Positions 6,436 through 9,543 of a stretch of 9,543 nucleotides of DNA are shown in pieces. The DNA is from AG41 sp035943095 (GTDB taxonomy: Bacteria; Gemmatimonadota; Gemmatimonadetes; Gemmatimonadales; GWC2-71-9), in the NCBI GenBank assembly GCA_035943095.1, contig DASZCN010000014.1:1-9543 (forward strand), read 5' to 3'. The notes under the pieces are model-generated. The model had not been told where the DNA came from. It ran no database searches and saw only the letters and a program-made list of their open reading frames with translations. The first letter of the stretch is position 1. Each line of letters begins with the position of its first letter. The position numbers and the translations under genes were made by a program.

Positions 6436-7149
6436 CTACCTCGCCGACTGGGTGAGGGGGACCGTGCGGATGTAGACCGAATCCGCGACCCGGTAGCGCA
6501 CCGCGACGTTGAACGCGGTCACCGGTCGGTCCGCCTCGACCACCGTGGAAGTCGTTGCGGGTGTCACATCGGTCAGCCAGGGGGACGCGGCGAGCTGCCG
6601 TAGAAACGTCGTGTATGCCTGGATATCGACCGTGCTGCCCGTGATCCACACGCGGACCTGGGGTGTGCCGGTTGAATCGACCCCCCCGGGCGCCGCCGTG
6701 GCGCCGGGCGATCCGGGAGCTAGGTTGCCGCCCCCGGCTAGCGAGACACCGGTCAGCCAGGTGTAGGGCGGCAACGCCTTGGTGATCTGGTCCAGAACGT
6801 GTGGCCATACGTAGCGGTCCGCGTCGATCCCGCGGATAACGCCGATCTCGGCGACGAGCGAGTCGCGGATCCTCTCCGATTGGCGCTTCTGGGCGATCAC
6901 CGCGTCGAAGCGCCGCTTCTCGGCTTGCACCTCCGCGAGCCTCGAGTTGAGCACCCGCAGCCGTGTGCTGTATGCGATGAAGGCCAGCAGCCCACCGCCG
7001 ACGACGATGATCGCGGCGGCGCTCACCACGAAGAGCCAGGGGTTCTTGATGGTGGCGATCAGGCCCTGGAAATCGGGCAGCGCGAGCTTGAAGCCCGCGC
7101 CGGTCGCCGCCTTCTTTTTCTTTCCGGGAAGAAGGTTTATTTCGATCAT
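6436..7149 (-). CDS. pilN: Type IV pilus inner-membrane protein PilN
   Basis: PilN recruits PilM through a short cytoplasmic N-terminus and pairs with PilO in the periplasm. The product has 237 residues. INLLP at 4-8 is the conserved PilM-binding motif, followed by a basic run GKKKK. One membrane segment spans about 38-60, a coiled coil about 62-100, and a periplasmic ferredoxin-like domain the rest, including WLTGVSLAGG and VRVWITGSTVDIQAYTTFLR. A Gly/Pro/Ala-rich insert (about 139-162) interrupts this domain between two strands and makes the protein somewhat longer than the roughly 200-residue Pseudomonas PilN. ATG at 7147-7149 overlaps the pilM stop (ATGA), implying translational coupling of the two interacting partners. 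Confidence 0.95.
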   Translation of the reverse strand: MIEINLLPGKKKKAATGAGFKLALPDFQGLIATIKNPWLFVVSAAAIIVVGGGLLAFIAYSTRLRVLNSRLAEVQAEKRRFDAVIAQKRQSERIRDSLVAEIGVIRGIDADRYVWPHVLDQITKALPPYTWLTGVSLAGGGNLAPGSPGATAAPGGVDSTGTPQVRVWITGSTVDIQAYTTFLRQLAASPWLTDVTPATTSTVVEADRPVTAFNVAVRYRVADSVYIRTVPLTQSAR

Positions 7150-8198
7150 GCGGCGCGCCTCAGCGCCAGGCCCACCGACAGCATGAGCAGCGGCGCCACC
7201 TCGTCCACCGAGACCGACTCGAACACCGAATCGCGCACCTTGAGTCGCTGCACCGGGCTCGCCAGCTCCACCGGCACCCGCAGCCGGCTCGAAAGCGCCT
7301 CGTTCAGACCCGGGATCCGCGCCCCGCCGCCGATCGTGTACACGCGCCCCAGACCGCCGGCCGACCGCGACGCGGTGGCCAAAAATGCCGCCGCCCGCTC
7401 GACACCCACGGAGATCTCTTCACCGCGCGCGTCCACGTATGGCGCCAAGTCGCCGCTCTGCGTCTGCCCCTGGATCACCCGCTCGGAGTCCTCGGCGGAC
7501 AGGCCCTTTTCGCGCTGCAGGTCCTCCCGGAACCGCCGGGTGCCCACGGAGAGGTCGCGCGTCAGCACCGGCACGCCGTCTTCCAGGATGTTCACGTTGG
7601 TCACTTCGTGACCGATATTGACGAGTCCCACGACGCCCTGCATCGCGTCGGGGTGGTTCAGCTCGAAGGCGTTGTGGATGGCGAAGGCGTCGACGTCGAT
7701 GATCGCCGCCTCGAGGCCCGCCTCGCCCAGAAGCAGCGTGCGGCCCTCCACCAGCTCGCGCTTGGCCGCGACGAGGAGCACGTTCATCTGGAGCCCCTCG
7801 GCGTCCGGATCGAGGATCTGGAAGTCGAGCTCGACGTTCGCCATGTCGAACGGGACGTGCTGCTCGGCCTCCCAGCGGATCACTTCCCGCGCGTCCCCTT
7901 CTTTCATGCGGTCCATCTGGATCTTCTTGACGATCACGTCGCGACCACCGACGGCCGTTACGACGGACTTCTGCTTGACCCCGGCGGCGGAAAAGAGGCC
8001 CCGGATCGCCTCCGACACGATGCCGGGGTCCATGACCTCGCCCTCGACGATGGCGTCGGCGGCGACCTCGGTCGTGGCCACCTTCACAAGTTCGGGCTCG
8101 CTGCCGGCGTGGTCGATCACCGCCAGCTTGATGATGCCGGAGCCGATATCCAAGCCGACCGACGTTTTTTTGCCGCCCAGCAACCCGAACAGGGCCAT
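7146..8198 (-). CDS. pilM: Type IV pilus actin-like ATPase-fold protein PilM
   Basis: PilM is a cytoplasmic actin/FtsA-like protein that binds nucleotide and the PilN N-terminus. The 350-residue product matches the usual length of about 354. It shows the phosphate-1 motif VGLDIGSGIIKLA (14-26), EVIRWEAEQHVPFDM (105-119) typical of PilM, a second phosphate-type strand GLVNIGHEVTNVNIL (191-205), and the adenosine motif YTIGGGARIPGL (287-298). I chose ATG at 8196-8198 because it gives the family N-terminus MALFGLLGGKKTSVGLDIG. An in-frame ATG at 8300 would add 34 unrelated residues and lies upstream of the likely promoter. The ribosome binding site is weak (TTAGG about 5 bases upstream). It is the first gene of the pilMNOPQ unit. 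Confidence 0.95.
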   Translation of the reverse strand: MALFGLLGGKKTSVGLDIGSGIIKLAVIDHAGSEPELVKVATTEVAADAIVEGEVMDPGIVSEAIRGLFSAAGVKQKSVVTAVGGRDVIVKKIQMDRMKEGDAREVIRWEAEQHVPFDMANVELDFQILDPDAEGLQMNVLLVAAKRELVEGRTLLLGEAGLEAAIIDVDAFAIHNAFELNHPDAMQGVVGLVNIGHEVTNVNILEDGVPVLTRDLSVGTRRFREDLQREKGLSAEDSERVIQGQTQSGDLAPYVDARGEEISVGVERAAAFLATASRSAGGLGRVYTIGGGARIPGLNEALSSRLRVPVELASPVQRLKVRDSVFESVSVDEVAPLLMLSVGLALRRAA

Positions 8199-8240
8199 AT
8201 TGCCTAAGGGGTTAAAGACAAGATGGGGCGAGGGCAAACT

Positions 8241-8269
8241 ACAGTAAGCCCCGCCCCTTATCCTGTCAA
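8241..8269 (-). promoter_or_regulatory. Predicted sigma-70 promoter of the pilMNOPQ operon
   Basis: On the minus strand TTGACA (8269-8264) is a perfect -35 hexamer. Exactly 17 bases later is TACTGT (8246-8241), a weak -10 that keeps the key T, A and final T. Transcription would begin near 8233, leaving a leader of about 35 bases before the pilM ATG. Its place in the gap after a terminator-like hairpin fits an operon start. Confidence 0.55.
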
Positions 8270-8308
8270 GCCTCGAACCTACTTGAGGCCGAACGAACAA
8301 CTACTTTG

Positions 8309-8328
8309 GTGGCCTGGAGTTAGACCAC
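8309..8328 (-). terminator. Weak terminator-like hairpin after the PilX-like gene
   Basis: One base after the stop codon, GTGGTCT and AGGCCAC can pair (7 bp with one G-U) around a 6-base loop. A T-rich but broken stretch, TAGTTGTTCGTTC (8303-8291), follows a few bases later. It could end transcription of the minor pilin unit, at least partly, before the pilM promoter. Confidence 0.4.
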
Positions 8329-8329
8329 T

Positions 8330-9520
8330 TTAATAGAGCTGGACCCACCCTCGCGACCGCAGCATCGTGCCGAACCCTGTGGCATTTAACGCCTTGAGAA
8401 TAGCGCACTTAGAGTACAAGAGGTTGGCGGCGCCGCTGATGTTGGTGGTCGTGTCGGTGAACGCAACCGTATCCTGCGTCTCCACGGTGCCCCAGAAGTG
8501 CGCGGGTGTGCTGCCACCACCCGCGGTCTTGAGCGAACCTTTGATGATCACGATCCCGAAGAACTCGAACCCACCTTGGATCGACAACCCCCCGTCCACC
8601 AGCAGGATACCTTGACCCTCCACGCCGTTGATGACCGCGCCGTCGCCCGTGATGTGGATGATGGGGAAATAGTTCCCGCATGGGCCCGTCGGGGTGGTGG
8701 GGCTTCCCCAATTCGTGAGCTGCGAGATGTCACACGCCCCGTTCGTGACCACCGGCCCGATCGAGTTCGCGAAGTTCGTGGCCGCGAGGGTGATGGTGGC
8801 CGTCGAAGCCAGTTGCGTATAGGTCACGTCACCATAGTGGGAAAACGAGCTGTCCGTGAGGGTGGGGTCCTTGAGCACCGGCGGGTTTCCGAGAATAACC
8901 GGGTGTGAGCTGGCGTTGACCGACGCGGAGTCTTCGATCCGGATTCCTGCCTTCGCCGAATCGAGCGGAGGGCAGCCCGCCCAACCGGTGGGTAAGTGGT
9001 CATTCCCGTCGATGCTGGCGTTACCGGCGGCGACGATCCCCCCGCCCGCCGTGAGCGACGCCTGAGCATTGAGCTCGAGGGGCCGAATCCTGGCCAGTAG
9101 CCCGACCCGCTGGCTCGCTCCACCTCCGCGGATGCGCCCGGCGAGGCTCATGGTGTCCTGCGCGGTCATGTCGATCAGGTAGTTCTGGTCGTTGAACTTG
9201 TAGAGCGTGCCGCTGTAGCTCCCCGTCCTGCTGGCCGCGGTTCTCCTGGGTATGACTCTCGAGCTGGCAGCGCCCCCACCAGCGGGGTACGGATACATAG
9301 AGTTGTATACCTGCGCGCTGTCCTTCCAGACGCGGATGATGTCGTACACGCCCTCCTCCGCGACGCCGAACGACGCCTGGACCCGACGCACGTTCTCCGC
9401 CACCCGCTGCTCCTGGGTGCCCGAGAAGAAAGCGCCGGCGATCAGCGCGCCTACGACGACGAGCGCGACGATCGCGAGGGCGAGCGCCATGCCGCGCTCG
9501 TTCTTCAAGACGTGCTTCAT
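8330..9520 (-). CDS. PilX-like minor pilin / pilus assembly protein
   Basis: The 396-residue product begins with a class III (prepilin-type) leader, KNERG at 6-10 followed by a hydrophobic helix (about 11-32), so prepilin peptidase could cut after Gly10. The following TQEQRVAENVRRVQASFGVAEEGVYD (split over 35-60) matches the PilX N-terminal pattern of a Q-R-x-A-x-N strand leading into an A-F-x-x-AE-x-G helix. Residue +5 of the predicted mature protein is Leu, not the Glu of major pilins. The C-terminal half is Gly/Ser/Thr/Asn-rich beta, with repeated ladder-like strands (ILLVDGGLSIQGG, FFGIVIIKGSLKTAGG, HFWGTVETQD at about 305-350) as seen in long PilX-like proteins. Cysteines at 183, 263, 281 and 372 may form disulfides. 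I chose ATG at 9518-9520 over an upstream in-frame GTG at 9541 because AAGGAG lies 6 bases before it. Confidence 0.8.
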   Translation of the reverse strand: MKHVLKNERGMALALAIVALVVVGALIAGAFFSGTQEQRVAENVRRVQASFGVAEEGVYDIIRVWKDSAQVYNSMYPYPAGGGAASSRVIPRRTAASRTGSYSGTLYKFNDQNYLIDMTAQDTMSLAGRIRGGGASQRVGLLARIRPLELNAQASLTAGGGIVAAGNASIDGNDHLPTGWAGCPPLDSAKAGIRIEDSASVNASSHPVILGNPPVLKDPTLTDSSFSHYGDVTYTQLASTATITLAATNFANSIGPVVTNGACDISQLTNWGSPTTPTGPCGNYFPIIHITGDGAVINGVEGQGILLVDGGLSIQGGFEFFGIVIIKGSLKTAGGGSTPAHFWGTVETQDTVAFTDTTTNISGAANLLYSKCAILKALNATGFGTMLRSRGWVQLY

Positions 9521-9526
9521 AGACCG

Positions 9527-9532
9527 CTCCTT
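9527..9532 (-). promoter_or_regulatory. Ribosome binding site fixing the PilX-like start
   Basis: AAGGAG on the minus strand ends 6 bases before the ATG at 9520. The spacing is ideal and makes the ATG, not the GTG at 9541, the start. The site being at the window edge leaves the upstream gene unseen; other minor pilin genes there would be expected. Confidence 0.75.
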
Positions 9533-9543
9533 GAGGTTCACGT

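Noticed and set aside
8270..8289. GCCTC/GAGGC hairpin as an intrinsic terminator
   Set aside because: The stem is only 5 bp and is followed by TTGACAGG with no T run. It is better considered as a possible regulator site.
8199..8300. 34-residue N-terminal extension of PilM from the ATG at 8300
   Set aside because: The added residues are not PilM-like, and the predicted promoter lies inside this stretch. The start at 8198 gives the family N-terminus.

Overview
The window is a GC-rich bacterial chromosome segment whose genes all lie on the minus strand. It carries the alignment-complex and outer-membrane secretin genes of a type IV pilus (pilM, pilN, pilO, pilP, pilQ), with a PilX-like minor pilin upstream and, downstream, a large lipoprotein and the start of aroC. 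The pilus set with a secretin points to a two-membrane (Gram-negative type) organism. Gemmatimonadota or a related deep lineage is my best guess, from the composition, the Ig-like lipoprotein style and aroC following pilQ. That assignment is an inference, because no rRNA or other phylogenetic marker gene is present.

Layout in transcription order (high to low coordinates): a PilX-like minor pilin (9520-8330); a short gap with a weak terminator-like hairpin and a promoter with a perfect TTGACA -35 box; pilM (8198-7146), pilN (7149-6436), pilO (6431-5784), pilP (5787-5275) and pilQ (5278-3356), joined by 4-base overlaps or a 4-base gap; an 861-residue Ig-like, propeller-like lipoprotein (3341-756) 14 bases after pilQ with its own good ribosome binding site; a perfect 9-bp hairpin, probably the operon terminator; and the first 212 codons of aroC (636 to the window edge), starting at GTG.

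How the genes work together: PilM is a cytoplasmic actin-like protein that binds the N-terminal INLLP motif of PilN. PilN and PilO are inner-membrane bitopic proteins that pair in the periplasm. PilP links that pair to PilQ, the secretin through which the pilus leaves the cell. The PilX-like protein is a probable minor pilin of the same machine. The lipoprotein has no recognised function, but its placement makes it a candidate accessory or surface partner of this pilus. AroC belongs to the shikimate pathway and appears to be separately transcribed.

The standard genes are ordinary in kind. The most unusual things are a cluster of long G tracts with quadruplex-forming order at the 5' end of pilQ, a calcium-loop-like DTNGDGIPD insert in the secretin, and the large uncharacterised lipoprotein in the pil operon. 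I saw no tRNA, rRNA, CRISPR array, insertion sequence or phage gene.
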